DNA from: Paracholeplasma brassicae | GTDB taxonomy: Bacteria; Bacillota_I; Bacilli_A; Acholeplasmatales; UBA5453 | DNA: 64,000 nt | Direction: 5' to 3' | Assembly: GCF_000967915.1 (NCBI RefSeq) | Contig: NC_022549.1 | Span: 732,366-796,365, forward strand | Shown: in pieces, positions 31,824 through 41,352 of the stretch | Position numbering within the stretch: position 1 is the stretch's first letter | Layout: every line of letters begins with the position of its first letter | Position numbers and translations under genes: made by a program | Notes under the pieces: model-generated | Seen by the model: the letters and a program-made list of their open reading frames with translations, nothing else | Database searches by the model: none | Told to the model about the DNA's origin: nothing

Positions 31824-34646
31824 TTAGCGTTTTTTAAAATAGAAGAATAAGCCAGCACCAACACCAAGAATGATTGCCGATGGAATTAATACCATCGCAA
31901 GCAGTGGGAAATCATTGCTGTCGGATGGTTCTGGAATGACCTCGGTTGCATTTGAATTTTGTCCATAATAAACAACGATGGTTTCATGCGCTGAGATATT
32001 GACGGTTTTACCATTTTCAATTTCAGCGTTATTGATTGTTTGTGCTAAACTGGTATAAGCAATTTTCCAAACCAAGTCGCCATCCACGTTTGTTTCGTCT
32101 GTGCCTTGTGGTAAGGTAAAATGTGCCATCGGTAATGTACCATTGTTGTGTATAACAATCATATCTGGGTAGATGTCTTTATTGTTTTTTAAGCGATAAG
32201 CAACTAGGCCATCATTACCTGTTTCAAGTAGACTAACCGTTTGATCGACTTCATCAAATGTATTTAGTCTAAATGAAGGGTGTGTTTTTCTAAATTCGAT
32301 GAGTTCTTTATATTCAGTAAAGACGTCGTTATAGTCAACTTTAAAGTTATAGTTGATTTGATTGACTTTATCTGAGGCGTTGTAAGAGTTGTAGTTTAAT
32401 CCTTCCTTTACATGTTCATTATCAGATTTATCAGGTTTTGAACGCATCATTTCTGCACCTGCGTGTATGAAAGGCACACCTTGAGACATTAAGACAATGG
32501 CGTTTGCTTGTACTTGCATTAGTTTACGTATCACATTTGTTTTCCCACCAGATGTTAAACGGATTTGGTCAGCAAGTGTTGAGTTATCATGAGCTGATAC
32601 ATAGTTAACGTTTTGATTAGGACTAGTAAAGGTGTAATCCGTACCTCTAGTACCTAGAATGGTGTTTTTGATGTTACCAACTTCGTCATTTTTACCTTGA
32701 ACCCAGCCTGGACCTTCACCGTTGTTGCTGCCTCGAATTGAGTTTCTTGCGATATCATTAAATGACGCAACACCAGGCATTTGATTCATGGTTTGTTTGG
32801 TTGCTTGTTGAGATAACGGCAGTGGGGTTGTACCGCCTGTCCAAGGTTCACCATAAATGATGATGGTAGGATCGATTTTGTGTAATTCTTCAGCAATTAG
32901 ATTCATGGTTTCAACGTCATGAAGTGCCATCAAGTCAAAGCGGAAGCCTTTGACGTTATATTCGGTCGCCCAATAGATGAGGCTATCGACCATGAATTTA
33001 CGCATCATGTAGTGTTCAGATGCGGTTTCATTACCTGTACCACTACCATTAGATAGTGAGCCTTCGCTATTTAGGCGGAAGAAGTAGTTTGGTAAAATCT
33101 TATTGAAATTATAGTTCGCATCGCCTGTGTGGTTATAGACCACGTCCATCACAGTTCTTATGCCGTTATCAGATAGCCCTTTAACCATTTGTTTAAATTC
33201 ACTTACTCTTGTTGAACCAGTGTAAGGGTCGGTTGAATAAGAACCTTCTGGCACGTTGAATAACGTTGGCATGTAACCCCAGTTGAACCCACCATCTTTG
33301 ACGTTGAAGTAATTAGGATCATCGAGTCTTGTTTCATCGACATAACCAAATTCGAATGCTGGTAATAAGTGAAGGTGTGTGATTCCGAGTTCAACCATGT
33401 GGTCAAGCCCCGTTTTAACGGTTGTTTCGCCTTTAGTATAGGTTGTTCCTGACTCCACAATACCTAAGAATTTACCAACGTGTTCTCTCTTACCTGTCCA
33501 TGAGCTATGGCTAGTCAGGTCTCTAACGTGTAGTTCATAAATAATTGCATCAACGTAACGGCCACTGTACTTAGGTAGTTCTAAATCATCCCATCCACTA
33601 GGGTTGGTAGATTCAAGATCGACAATAGCCCCTCGAATGGCATTTACACCACTTGAGGTTGCATATGGGTCAACGACTTCATTTATGACGTTGCCATTTT
33701 TTACGGTATAGGTATAATATTTATTTTTTAAGTCTTCGTTTAAAGTTAGTTCAAAGACCCCTTTTTCACCACGAGTCATTATATGTGTCGTGGCTGTATC
33801 ATCACCGTCTGCTCTTACTGAGGTTGGATGACCAGCATCATAAATGTTTAAAGTCACTTCATCGCTGATTGGTGCCCATAGTTTAAATGTCGTAGCGGTT
33901 GGTGAATACGAAACACCTAAATCGTTACCTTCATAACCATAAGCCGCTTCGAAAAATGGTGAATTATATACCCCATTGAAACCGACATTTAACTTAGCTG
34001 TGGTTGCGCCTTGATCATCAAATAAAGCCTCTAAGCGATAAACGAAAGATAAATCGACGGTGTCTGTTGTAAAGGTGTAACCGGTCTTTGATCCCTTAAG
34101 GTTGTTTACAGGGACTAAGACGTCATCTTTATATAATTTAACAGAGGATAAATTCGGAACATCAACGGTTGTTTGAAATCTAACTTCAGTCGATGAGGTA
34201 AAAGTAGCCGTTAAAATCTTGTGGAAGGTTTCAGGTACTTCGGAATAAACAACCACATCACCTTGAATAATGTAGAAGTGATAGTCGCCATCAATCAATT
34301 TACCATCACTTACTTTGACGATACGGTCACCACCCGGTTCACGGTCTTTATCCCATGATCCTCTTGAACGGATAATAAACCCGTATTCATCTTCTAAACC
34401 GACAGGACCATCCTTTTTAAATGTACCCCAGGTTTTGGAGTTGATTGTTTCATCGACTGGAAGAATATCAACGCCGGTATCTCCAAATTTCCAAATATGT
34501 GCGTCCCAGTCGGTATAGGTTGCGTCATACCTAAAATAGTGGAAGTATAGATTTGGGCTGTCTACCGCAGCTTTTAAATTCGACACTATAAATAAGGATG
34601 AATAAATCATTAAAAATAGTAACGTTAACTTTTTCATTTTTGTCAT
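31824..34646 (-). CDS. Type I pullulanase, membrane-anchored
   Basis: Debranching enzyme cleaving alpha-1,6 links, 940 aa. Signal peptide (to about 26), CBM41-like domain (YFHYFRYDATYTDWDAHIWKF), a linker beta domain, CBM48-like domain near 240-330, then the GH13_14 barrel. The motif FNWGYMP replaces the usual YNWGYDP, with nucleophile Asp571 in GFRFDLM, Glu600 in YGEPW and Asp687 in SAHDN. It ends in a membrane helix and KKR, with no LPxTG, so it is anchored directly in the membrane. GAGGAGG precedes the ATG. The promoter region is covered by a perfect cre site. Confidence 0.95.
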   Translation of the reverse strand: MTKMKKLTLLFLMIYSSLFIVSNLKAAVDSPNLYFHYFRYDATYTDWDAHIWKFGDTGVDILPVDETINSKTWGTFKKDGPVGLEDEYGFIIRSRGSWDKDREPGGDRIVKVSDGKLIDGDYHFYIIQGDVVVYSEVPETFHKILTATFTSSTEVRFQTTVDVPNLSSVKLYKDDVLVPVNNLKGSKTGYTFTTDTVDLSFVYRLEALFDDQGATTAKLNVGFNGVYNSPFFEAAYGYEGNDLGVSYSPTATTFKLWAPISDEVTLNIYDAGHPTSVRADGDDTATTHIMTRGEKGVFELTLNEDLKNKYYTYTVKNGNVINEVVDPYATSSGVNAIRGAIVDLESTNPSGWDDLELPKYSGRYVDAIIYELHVRDLTSHSSWTGKREHVGKFLGIVESGTTYTKGETTVKTGLDHMVELGITHLHLLPAFEFGYVDETRLDDPNYFNVKDGGFNWGYMPTLFNVPEGSYSTDPYTGSTRVSEFKQMVKGLSDNGIRTVMDVVYNHTGDANYNFNKILPNYFFRLNSEGSLSNGSGTGNETASEHYMMRKFMVDSLIYWATEYNVKGFRFDLMALHDVETMNLIAEELHKIDPTIIIYGEPWTGGTTPLPLSQQATKQTMNQMPGVASFNDIARNSIRGSNNGEGPGWVQGKNDEVGNIKNTILGTRGTDYTFTSPNQNVNYVSAHDNSTLADQIRLTSGGKTNVIRKLMQVQANAIVLMSQGVPFIHAGAEMMRSKPDKSDNEHVKEGLNYNSYNASDKVNQINYNFKVDYNDVFTEYKELIEFRKTHPSFRLNTFDEVDQTVSLLETGNDGLVAYRLKNNKDIYPDMIVIHNNGTLPMAHFTLPQGTDETNVDGDLVWKIAYTSLAQTINNAEIENGKTVNISAHETIVVYYGQNSNATEVIPEPSDSNDFPLLAMVLIPSAIILGVGAGLFFYFKKR

Positions 34647-34691
34647 TGTAAAGCCTCCTCATAAGATATCTTATCATAATACGGCAATTTA

Positions 34692-34705
34692 TGTAAACGC
34701 TATCA
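34692..34705. promoter_or_regulatory. Perfect cre (CcpA) site
   Basis: TGTAAACGCTATCA fits TGWAANCGNTNWCA at every position. It lies between the divergent pullulanase and CBM41-protein genes and overlaps the likely -35 of the pullulanase promoter, so glucose repression is expected. Confidence 0.8.
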
Positions 34706-34735
34706 ATTGTGAAACCCATTACACAACATCCAAAG

Positions 34736-34764
34736 ATGACAAAAGCGATTTCATAGTGTAAAAT
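34736..34764 (+). promoter_or_regulatory. Promoter of the CBM41 protein/maltodextrin operon
   Basis: ATGACA at 34736-34741, 17-base spacer, TAAAAT at 34759-34764, then AAGGAGG before the ATG at 34801. Confidence 0.65.
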
Positions 34765-34800
34765 GAAAGTGAAGTTAAAGATTTCATAAGGAGGAAGAAA

Positions 34801-36333
34801 ATGAAAAAAGTTTTATTTGCTCTAATCGCATTATTTACTTTCGCATTTAGTTCATCACTATTTGTTGAAGTAGATGCTGCTGAAGGAGAAAAAGTAGTTG
34901 TACATTACTACAAGTTCGCAGGCGACTATGATGGTGTAGGTCTTTGGACTTGGGATAATGGAACAGACGATTCTCACAACAAAGCATTTGCTAAGTCTGG
35001 CATGGACGATGCCGGATGGGCTATCGTTGAATTTCCAGTTGACAAAGCAACTATGTCAACAGAAGGGAAATTTCTACCATTTGCTTTTGGTGTAACTCAA
35101 GGTGAGTCTGGATGGCCAGCTCAAGGTGATGCTGCAAAAGACAGTAAGAACCAACAAGATGTTAGTTACGATCGTGAAGCATTCAAAGCAAGTACAGAAA
35201 ATGAACTTCACGTTTACTTTGTTCAAGGCCAAGACGCTGCTTATATGTCAAGAGAAGCTGCAATGATCGCTGCTGGTCTTGCTAAAGAAGACGCAGAAGC
35301 ACCTGGCACAATCGATGCAGATTTTGTTACGATGACTGTCATCTACTACGATGCAACTCAAGACTATGAAGGTTGGAACATTTGGACATTTGGAAATGGT
35401 ACGGATGCTTCTAAAGACGGTGTAGACTTCATGTACGAAGTAAATTATACAAATGAAGGCATCACTGGTGTACACCAAATTGCTTTTATTTACATTAATA
35501 AAGCAACGACAGAAGAAACTGGATTTATCTTACGTACAGAATCATGGGATAAAAAATTCCCAAGTGACATTATGTTTGACAATAGTGAATTAATTGCTGC
35601 TGGTGGCGGTACGGTTTATTATTTAGCTGGTGAAGGTTCACTTAGAACTGGTACATTGGTTGAATTCTTAACAGACGCCTACGCATTCAATTTCAATTCA
35701 GCAGTTGCAGCATCACAAACACAAATTACGATTGAAATGAATAAAGAAATTGTAACAGTGGTTGTTGATGAAGAAGGTGTAAAGACACCAGTATTTGAAA
35801 ACAGCTGGATCGTGTTAAAGGATAAAGATGGAAACATCGTTCCAATCGAAGATATTTTATTTAACTCAGTGGTTGAAAAAACAAAACAATTCTCAATCGT
35901 TTTAGCTGAAGCAAACGAGTTAGATCCTTCTAAAGCGCCTTACACTGTAAGTTTTGATTATGAAGGTCAACAAGCCGTTAAAGAAGTTAGTTATGATACT
36001 GTAGCACCGACATTCACATTATTGGTTGATAAAAACCAACGCGTTGAAATCGGTTCAACTTGGGCATTAGGTCTATACACAGCAACAGATGCTGTTGATG
36101 GCGTATTAACTCCATTTGTTACTGCATCAGGTATCGTTGATACATCTAAAGTTGGTACATATACCGTAACACTTAGTGTTTCTGACGCTCTAGGTAACGT
36201 TGGAACAGAAGTCCTTACAATTAATGTTTATGACCCATGTGACGAAGAAACAGCAAGTGCAAGTTTATGGTTAGGATTCATTTCTGCACCATTAGCAGTC
36301 GCAGCGATCTTCGCTCGTAGATTCTTTTTATAG
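34801..36333 (+). CDS. Membrane-anchored glucan-binding protein with two CBM41-like domains
   Basis: Non-catalytic surface protein of 510 aa. Signal peptide (to about 27). The first CBM41-like domain (VVVHYYKFAGDYDGVGLWTWDNG, about 33-155) and the second (MTVIYYDATQDYEGWNIWTFGNG, about 178-290) keep the aromatic WxW glucan-contact pattern. A beta domain and a DUF5011/Ig-like domain (about 395-478) follow, then a C-terminal membrane helix with RR. No hydrolase motif is present. It probably holds starch or pullulan at the cell surface for the pullulanase and the transporter. Composition is richer in Ala and acidic residues than its neighbours. Confidence 0.82.
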   Translation: MKKVLFALIALFTFAFSSSLFVEVDAAEGEKVVVHYYKFAGDYDGVGLWTWDNGTDDSHNKAFAKSGMDDAGWAIVEFPVDKATMSTEGKFLPFAFGVTQGESGWPAQGDAAKDSKNQQDVSYDREAFKASTENELHVYFVQGQDAAYMSREAAMIAAGLAKEDAEAPGTIDADFVTMTVIYYDATQDYEGWNIWTFGNGTDASKDGVDFMYEVNYTNEGITGVHQIAFIYINKATTEETGFILRTESWDKKFPSDIMFDNSELIAAGGGTVYYLAGEGSLRTGTLVEFLTDAYAFNFNSAVAASQTQITIEMNKEIVTVVVDEEGVKTPVFENSWIVLKDKDGNIVPIEDILFNSVVEKTKQFSIVLAEANELDPSKAPYTVSFDYEGQQAVKEVSYDTVAPTFTLLVDKNQRVEIGSTWALGLYTATDAVDGVLTPFVTASGIVDTSKVGTYTVTLSVSDALGNVGTEVLTINVYDPCDEETASASLWLGFISAPLAVAAIFARRFFL

Positions 36334-36344
36334 GAGGCAATAAC

Positions 36345-37700
36345 ATGAAAAAAATTATATCTATTTCAATTACATCACTTCTTGCTGTAGTTGCAATCGC
36401 ATTCACTATTGTCTCATTAACCGGTTGCGGTAAAAAAGCAGAACCATGCATCACCCCAACAGGTGGATCTGTGGTTAACGTAGGTGAAATCGTTAAAGCA
36501 AAACAAGAAGTTAGTTTATGGATTGATGGCGAAGGCTATGGCGCAGCATTAAAAGAAGCGTTTGAAGCTAAATACCCACAATACGTATTAAAGACAGAAT
36601 CCGTTGGTTCAGTTGATACACGTGCGAAACTTGAGTTACAAGGTAAACAAGGCGCTGACGTTATCGTGTTCCCACATGACCACATCGGACTAGCTTTACA
36701 AAGCCAAGTCATTCAAAAATTACCAACCACATTGGCAAATCAATTCAGAGATGAAATGCTTGATGCGACAATCACAACAGTCGAATCAAATGGTGAACTT
36801 TACGGGGTTCCTCTACAAGCAGAATCAATCGCTTTATTCGCAAACATGAAGTTAGTTCAACCATTAATCGACAAAGGCGATTTACCAGCTGAATTCACAT
36901 TTGATGATATTGTCGAATTAGCTAAAACATACAACAATAGAGAACAATCTAAATATCTTTTAGGTATTGACATTGATGACTACTATGTTGCACATATGTT
37001 CTTTACTGCTTTTGGCGTTGAATTATTTGGTCCTAACCATGATGATCCAACAAAATTAGGTGCAGAACAACCAGAAATGGTCGAAGCTTTAACTTACATT
37101 TATGAAGAATACGCTACAAAATTAGTCGGTACTGAAAGAGTAAGATTATTACCTGAAACAGCAACTTTAACAAGTGATTACCTAAAGACTCAATTTGATG
37201 CAGGTAACCTACCATTCATGTTCTCAGGTCCTTGGGGCATTGAAGCTTCAGCTGAATCAGACGCTGCTGGCACAATCGACTTAAAGATCTCTAAAATTCC
37301 TCAAATTACGGTTGATAACGTATTAGCTGATCCTGTGACTTTCTCAGGTGTTCAAGTAGCTGCTGTTAGTTCATACACTGACGTACCTGCTGCTGCATTT
37401 ACTCTATTAGAGTTCTTAGCATCAGAAGAAGGTTTAACAATTATGTATGAAGAAACAGGTAAATTACCAGCACTTAAAGACTTATCAAATATTCCAGGCT
37501 TAGCTGAGGATGAATTCTTACAAGGCATTAGTGCTCAATTAGCATTCTCACAACCAATGCCATCAATTCCACAAATGGGATTTGTATGGAATACATACGC
37601 AACGATGCTTGCAAACGTATTTAATGGTGTTGAAACACCTGAAACTGCAGCTGCAAAAGCTAAGACAAACTACGAAGCATTAGCTGGATTAGCAAACTAA
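36345..37700 (+). CDS. Maltodextrin ABC transporter substrate-binding lipoprotein
   Basis: Family 1 extracellular solute-binding protein of 451 aa. Signal peptide ends in lipobox LTGC (Cys28). The mature protein shows VSLWIDGEGYGAALKEAFEAKYP, the QGADVIVFPHDHIG hinge region, and LPFMFSGPWGIEA, all typical of MalE/MdxE proteins. It follows the CBM41 protein by 11 bases and precedes two permease genes. It binds maltodextrin outside the cell and delivers it to the permeases. A hairpin after the stop may keep its expression above that of the permeases. Confidence 0.93.
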   Translation: MKKIISISITSLLAVVAIAFTIVSLTGCGKKAEPCITPTGGSVVNVGEIVKAKQEVSLWIDGEGYGAALKEAFEAKYPQYVLKTESVGSVDTRAKLELQGKQGADVIVFPHDHIGLALQSQVIQKLPTTLANQFRDEMLDATITTVESNGELYGVPLQAESIALFANMKLVQPLIDKGDLPAEFTFDDIVELAKTYNNREQSKYLLGIDIDDYYVAHMFFTAFGVELFGPNHDDPTKLGAEQPEMVEALTYIYEEYATKLVGTERVRLLPETATLTSDYLKTQFDAGNLPFMFSGPWGIEASAESDAAGTIDLKISKIPQITVDNVLADPVTFSGVQVAAVSSYTDVPAAAFTLLEFLASEEGLTIMYEETGKLPALKDLSNIPGLAEDEFLQGISAQLAFSQPMPSIPQMGFVWNTYATMLANVFNGVETPETAAAKAKTNYEALAGLAN

Positions 37701-37724
37701 TTTTAGTTAGATAAACATTAGGAC

Positions 37725-37757
37725 AAAGCCATAGCCTAAAAACTATGGCTTTTCTTA
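37725..37757 (+). terminator. Intercistronic hairpin after the binding-protein gene
   Basis: AAAGCCATAG (37725-37734) pairs with CTATGGCTTT (37743-37752), followed by TTCTTAAAT. It is a leaky terminator or mRNA-stabilising hairpin of the kind common after abundant binding-protein genes. Confidence 0.7.
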
Positions 37758-37782
37758 AATGTTTTAAGAAGGAGTGAAAGAC

Positions 37783-39975
37783 ATGCGTGAAGAAAAACGC
37801 AACAACCAAATCCTGCACATTTTCAAAGCGATTGCTTCAAGTTTAATATGGGGATTAGGACAATTATTTAACAAACAGTACATCAAAGCAATGATGTTCT
37901 TTTTAGTGTTTGGTTTGATGATTGGCATTGAAGTATCAACGGGGGATTATTTTAATGACCAACCGTTTGATTTTTATGAAACGAAGATTCCTGGTGACTA
38001 TCTAGGTGGCGAAAACATCCGTGATAAGTCAGGTGATTCAAGTTTCTCAGTTGAGTTTCCAAGATGGTTAACGTTTAACAACATAACCACAAACGATACC
38101 GAATGGAATGCATTTGTTCAAGAACATATGGCTAATGGAAAATCAACACTTACGACCGATTTAATCATCGAATTTACGTCAGCACGTATTCGAAGTATTC
38201 ATGAGGCAAAGATTGACGACATAAATGATCAAGCAGATAGTTTGGCTGAGAGTCAAGCCATAACATTTGTTGAAACACGTGCAACAGATGACTTAAGAGT
38301 TGAACTTCAAAACCCACTAGCAACCAAAGAAACAAATCCGGTTGAGTGGCAAGCCATCTATGACCGTTTGTACCCATCTTTATATCCGGCACGCTATGCG
38401 AGTCGTTTTAATGTAAACTATAACCAACTCTACGATGAAGAGATGCTTACAGACAAATATTTAAGTGGCATGCAACGCTATTTTTCTGAAAAAGTTAACC
38501 AACCAGGGTCAAACTTTATTCTAATTAGTGGGGATGACTGGAATGAATTATTACTTAGAATCTATTTTGGCGCTTTTCCTGAAGAGTATATCGAAGTTTA
38601 TGAAGAGTATGATAATTTCTTCTATGAAAAAGGCGGTTTCTTTGTAAAAGGTATTTGGTCTGTAATTACACTTGGTGAAGCGCCTCAATCAACGGTTGAT
38701 GGTAGCTCTAGAGTAGCATTTTTAATGCCAAATGGTGTCTTACCTTTCAGTTATACAGTCGAGGGGCACAATTCAACTCAATTGCTCTTAACAGGGTTAA
38801 TTGCAATTTTAACTTTAATCTATTTCTTAATGATTTATGTGTGGAATATACGTGATGCATACAAGACATCGGTTGCGCGTCAAAAAGGTGTTAGAGTGAC
38901 AGAAAAAGAGTACTTTAAATCTCTATATGACAATTCATTCGAATACATTGTATTAATGCCTGCCATTGTGATGTTAACGTATATTACAATTATGCCTATT
39001 TTATTTAGCTTAGCGATCGCTTTTACAAACTATAATAATCAACACATTCCACCAGCACAATTGGTTAGCTGGGTTGGAATATCAAACTTTAGATCGCTAT
39101 TTAGTATTACTGGTGGATCGACAATTCCATTTGGTGATGTCTTTTGGAAAGTATTCTCTTGGACATTAATTTGGGCCATAGGTGCAACATTTACATGTTT
39201 CTTTGGTGGATTTATCCAAGCAGTCATTATTAATAATAAACGCGTGGTATTTAGAAAAGCATGGCGTGCAGTATTAATTCTACCATGGGCAATACCTGCG
39301 CTTGTTTCACAATTGATGTTTAAAGTAATTTTCCATGGTGAAGGGATTGTTAATAAGTTTTTTGAGCTTTCTGGTGTCAATGAATTCTTAAGAGGCATTG
39401 GCTCCTTAGGACAACCAATGTCACTACTAACGGCTTCAACAGCGACATTCATGGATAGAATCGTGTATCTAGGTGATAACTCAATTAACTGGTTAGGAAA
39501 CGAAGTAAACCCATGGTTTGTCAGAATCTTCATTATTGTTTTAAACATTTGGCTAGGATTCCCTTACTTTATGGCATTAATGTCTGGGGTAATGACAAAT
39601 ATCTCTAAAGAATTATATGAAGCAGCAGAAATCGATGGTGCAACACCTTTTGTTCAATTTAAACAAATTACAATGCCGTTGGTCTTGTATCAAACATCAC
39701 CACTATTGATTATGACTTTTGCTGGTAATTTTAACAACTTTGGTATGATTTATTTTATTACAGGCGGTGGACCTGGTGGTGGTGAATCATCTAGGGCGTT
39801 TGCAGGTTATACGGATATCCTGATTTCATGGATCTATAAACTAACCACTGACGCAAACATAAGATGGTATTCAATGGCCTCTGTATTCTCAATTTTAATC
39901 TTCTTAATTATTGGGTCTATTTCGGCTTGGAATTTCCTTAGAACGAAATCATTTAAAGAGGAGGACATGATGTAA
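37783..39975 (+). CDS. Maltodextrin ABC permease MalF-like, with large extracytoplasmic insertion
   Basis: Permease of 730 aa, against about 430 for Firmicutes MalF/MdxF. The N-terminal GLGQLFNKQYIKA hairpin and the GIWSVITLGE stretch before the second helix are the usual landmarks. About 230 extra residues lie between them, outside the membrane. The permease core starts near 385 (EYIVLMPAIVMLTY) and the EAA loop reads EAAEIDGATPFVQFKQITMP. AAGGAG at 37769-37774 selects ATG 37783. The insertion may dock the binding lipoprotein or the glucan-binding protein. No ATPase gene follows. Confidence 0.9.
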   Translation: MREEKRNNQILHIFKAIASSLIWGLGQLFNKQYIKAMMFFLVFGLMIGIEVSTGDYFNDQPFDFYETKIPGDYLGGENIRDKSGDSSFSVEFPRWLTFNNITTNDTEWNAFVQEHMANGKSTLTTDLIIEFTSARIRSIHEAKIDDINDQADSLAESQAITFVETRATDDLRVELQNPLATKETNPVEWQAIYDRLYPSLYPARYASRFNVNYNQLYDEEMLTDKYLSGMQRYFSEKVNQPGSNFILISGDDWNELLLRIYFGAFPEEYIEVYEEYDNFFYEKGGFFVKGIWSVITLGEAPQSTVDGSSRVAFLMPNGVLPFSYTVEGHNSTQLLLTGLIAILTLIYFLMIYVWNIRDAYKTSVARQKGVRVTEKEYFKSLYDNSFEYIVLMPAIVMLTYITIMPILFSLAIAFTNYNNQHIPPAQLVSWVGISNFRSLFSITGGSTIPFGDVFWKVFSWTLIWAIGATFTCFFGGFIQAVIINNKRVVFRKAWRAVLILPWAIPALVSQLMFKVIFHGEGIVNKFFELSGVNEFLRGIGSLGQPMSLLTASTATFMDRIVYLGDNSINWLGNEVNPWFVRIFIIVLNIWLGFPYFMALMSGVMTNISKELYEAAEIDGATPFVQFKQITMPLVLYQTSPLLIMTFAGNFNNFGMIYFITGGGPGGGESSRAFAGYTDILISWIYKLTTDANIRWYSMASVFSILIFLIIGSISAWNFLRTKSFKEEDMM

Positions 39976-39976
39976 T

Positions 39977-41350
39977 ATGGAAAACTTATTATATATTGTA
40001 GGCTTATTGGTTGTCCTTTTCATGATGAATTTCTCTGTCGTGACCTCGGTAGCTGATGCCAAGAAAATCAAACGTCAAGACGTCGTAGTCCTTGCGTTAG
40101 CGCCTGTTTACGGTATCGTTAAAGTGCTAAAGTTAGAAGCAGTTGAGCTCAATCCAGGGTTATTAAAACAAAGACTTAATGCAAAATATTTATTACTTAC
40201 GGCATTAAAGTTTACGATAATCGTATTTTTATTTGTCTGGGCATTAACGAATTTAAACAGTAACATTGTTTTATTAAAAATGTTTGCGGCACTTGTTGTC
40301 ATCGTCATGGTATTTATTAACCAATCTGTGACACACAGCATTGCAGACAATCGTGGACAAAACACATTTTTTGCTGGATTGATGGGATTCTTACCGTTGA
40401 TAAGTATTGGTTTTTATTTGCTGATTCCATCAAAACGTAACATTCTAGAACAAACCGTCAGAAAACAATACTCAGTTAGAGAATTGTTTGGTCGTGCGGT
40501 AATCTATACGGAAATGACCGTGTTAGCTTTCTTAGTTTTAGTCCCTGTTATCTATATTATCGGTACAGCACTAACAGATAGCTCTGAGATTCCTTACCGT
40601 TTATGGCCAGAAAATGTATCATTTAGAAACTTTGAGATATTGACTTCTCAACGTTGGTTAAAAGCTGGACAAGCAGAACCAACCAAAGTCTATTTCATTG
40701 AATGGTTTAAAAATACATTATTAATTGCCGTGGTCAACATGATCGCATCGGTGTTATTAATTACAGGGTCGGCTTATGTGTTCTCAAGATTTAAATTTAA
40801 AGGTAAAAAATTCGGGTTGTTATCAATCATGATCCTTCAAATGTTTCCAACGTTTTTAAGCTTAATTGCAATGTACATTTTATTCGATACCTTTGGTCTA
40901 CTTAATAAACCACTGGCCTTAGTTATGGTCTATACAGCAGGTGCAATTCCTTTTAACATTTGGCTAATTAAGGGTTATTTACAAGGTGTACCAAAAGACT
41001 TAGACGAATCTGCGACGATCGATGGTGCGAACAAGGTACAAATTTTCTTTAAGATTATTTTACCGCTATCACTCCCAATCATCACGTTTGTGGCGGTTGG
41101 TCAGTTTATGGCACCTTGGTTAGATTACATCTTGCCATCCTACATATTGAGTGGTACAGGTGCAGATGCATCTAAGGGCTGGACCATCGCAATCGGTCTA
41201 TTTAGATTCCTTGAAGCAGGGAACTCCCTTTATAGACCTACCTTATTTGCTGCAGGTGCCTTAGTCATTGCAGTCCCTATTACCGTTTTATACGTCACCT
41301 TCCAAAAATATCTAATTGAAGGTATGACTGCGGGTGCAACGAAAGGATAA
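39977..41350 (+). CDS. Maltodextrin ABC permease MalG-like, with N-terminal membrane extension
   Basis: Second permease, 457 aa against about 280 for MalG. The first 160 residues add four membrane helices (NLLYIVGLLVVLFMMNF, YLLLTALKFTIIVFLFVWAL, LLKMFAALVVIVMVFI, FFAGLMGFLPLISIGFYLL) not found in ordinary MalG. The MalG core starts near 165. The EAA loop is ESATIDGANKVQIFFKIILPLSLP, where it should contact the ATPase. It starts one base after the MalF-like stop. Partner ATPase is not encoded here. Confidence 0.9.
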   Translation: MENLLYIVGLLVVLFMMNFSVVTSVADAKKIKRQDVVVLALAPVYGIVKVLKLEAVELNPGLLKQRLNAKYLLLTALKFTIIVFLFVWALTNLNSNIVLLKMFAALVVIVMVFINQSVTHSIADNRGQNTFFAGLMGFLPLISIGFYLLIPSKRNILEQTVRKQYSVRELFGRAVIYTEMTVLAFLVLVPVIYIIGTALTDSSEIPYRLWPENVSFRNFEILTSQRWLKAGQAEPTKVYFIEWFKNTLLIAVVNMIASVLLITGSAYVFSRFKFKGKKFGLLSIMILQMFPTFLSLIAMYILFDTFGLLNKPLALVMVYTAGAIPFNIWLIKGYLQGVPKDLDESATIDGANKVQIFFKIILPLSLPIITFVAVGQFMAPWLDYILPSYILSGTGADASKGWTIAIGLFRFLEAGNSLYRPTLFAAGALVIAVPITVLYVTFQKYLIEGMTAGATKG

Positions 41351-41352
41351 CT

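Noticed and set aside
39039-39548. Minus-strand frame opposite the MalF-like core
   Set aside because: Shadow of the permease; no start signal or recognisable domain.
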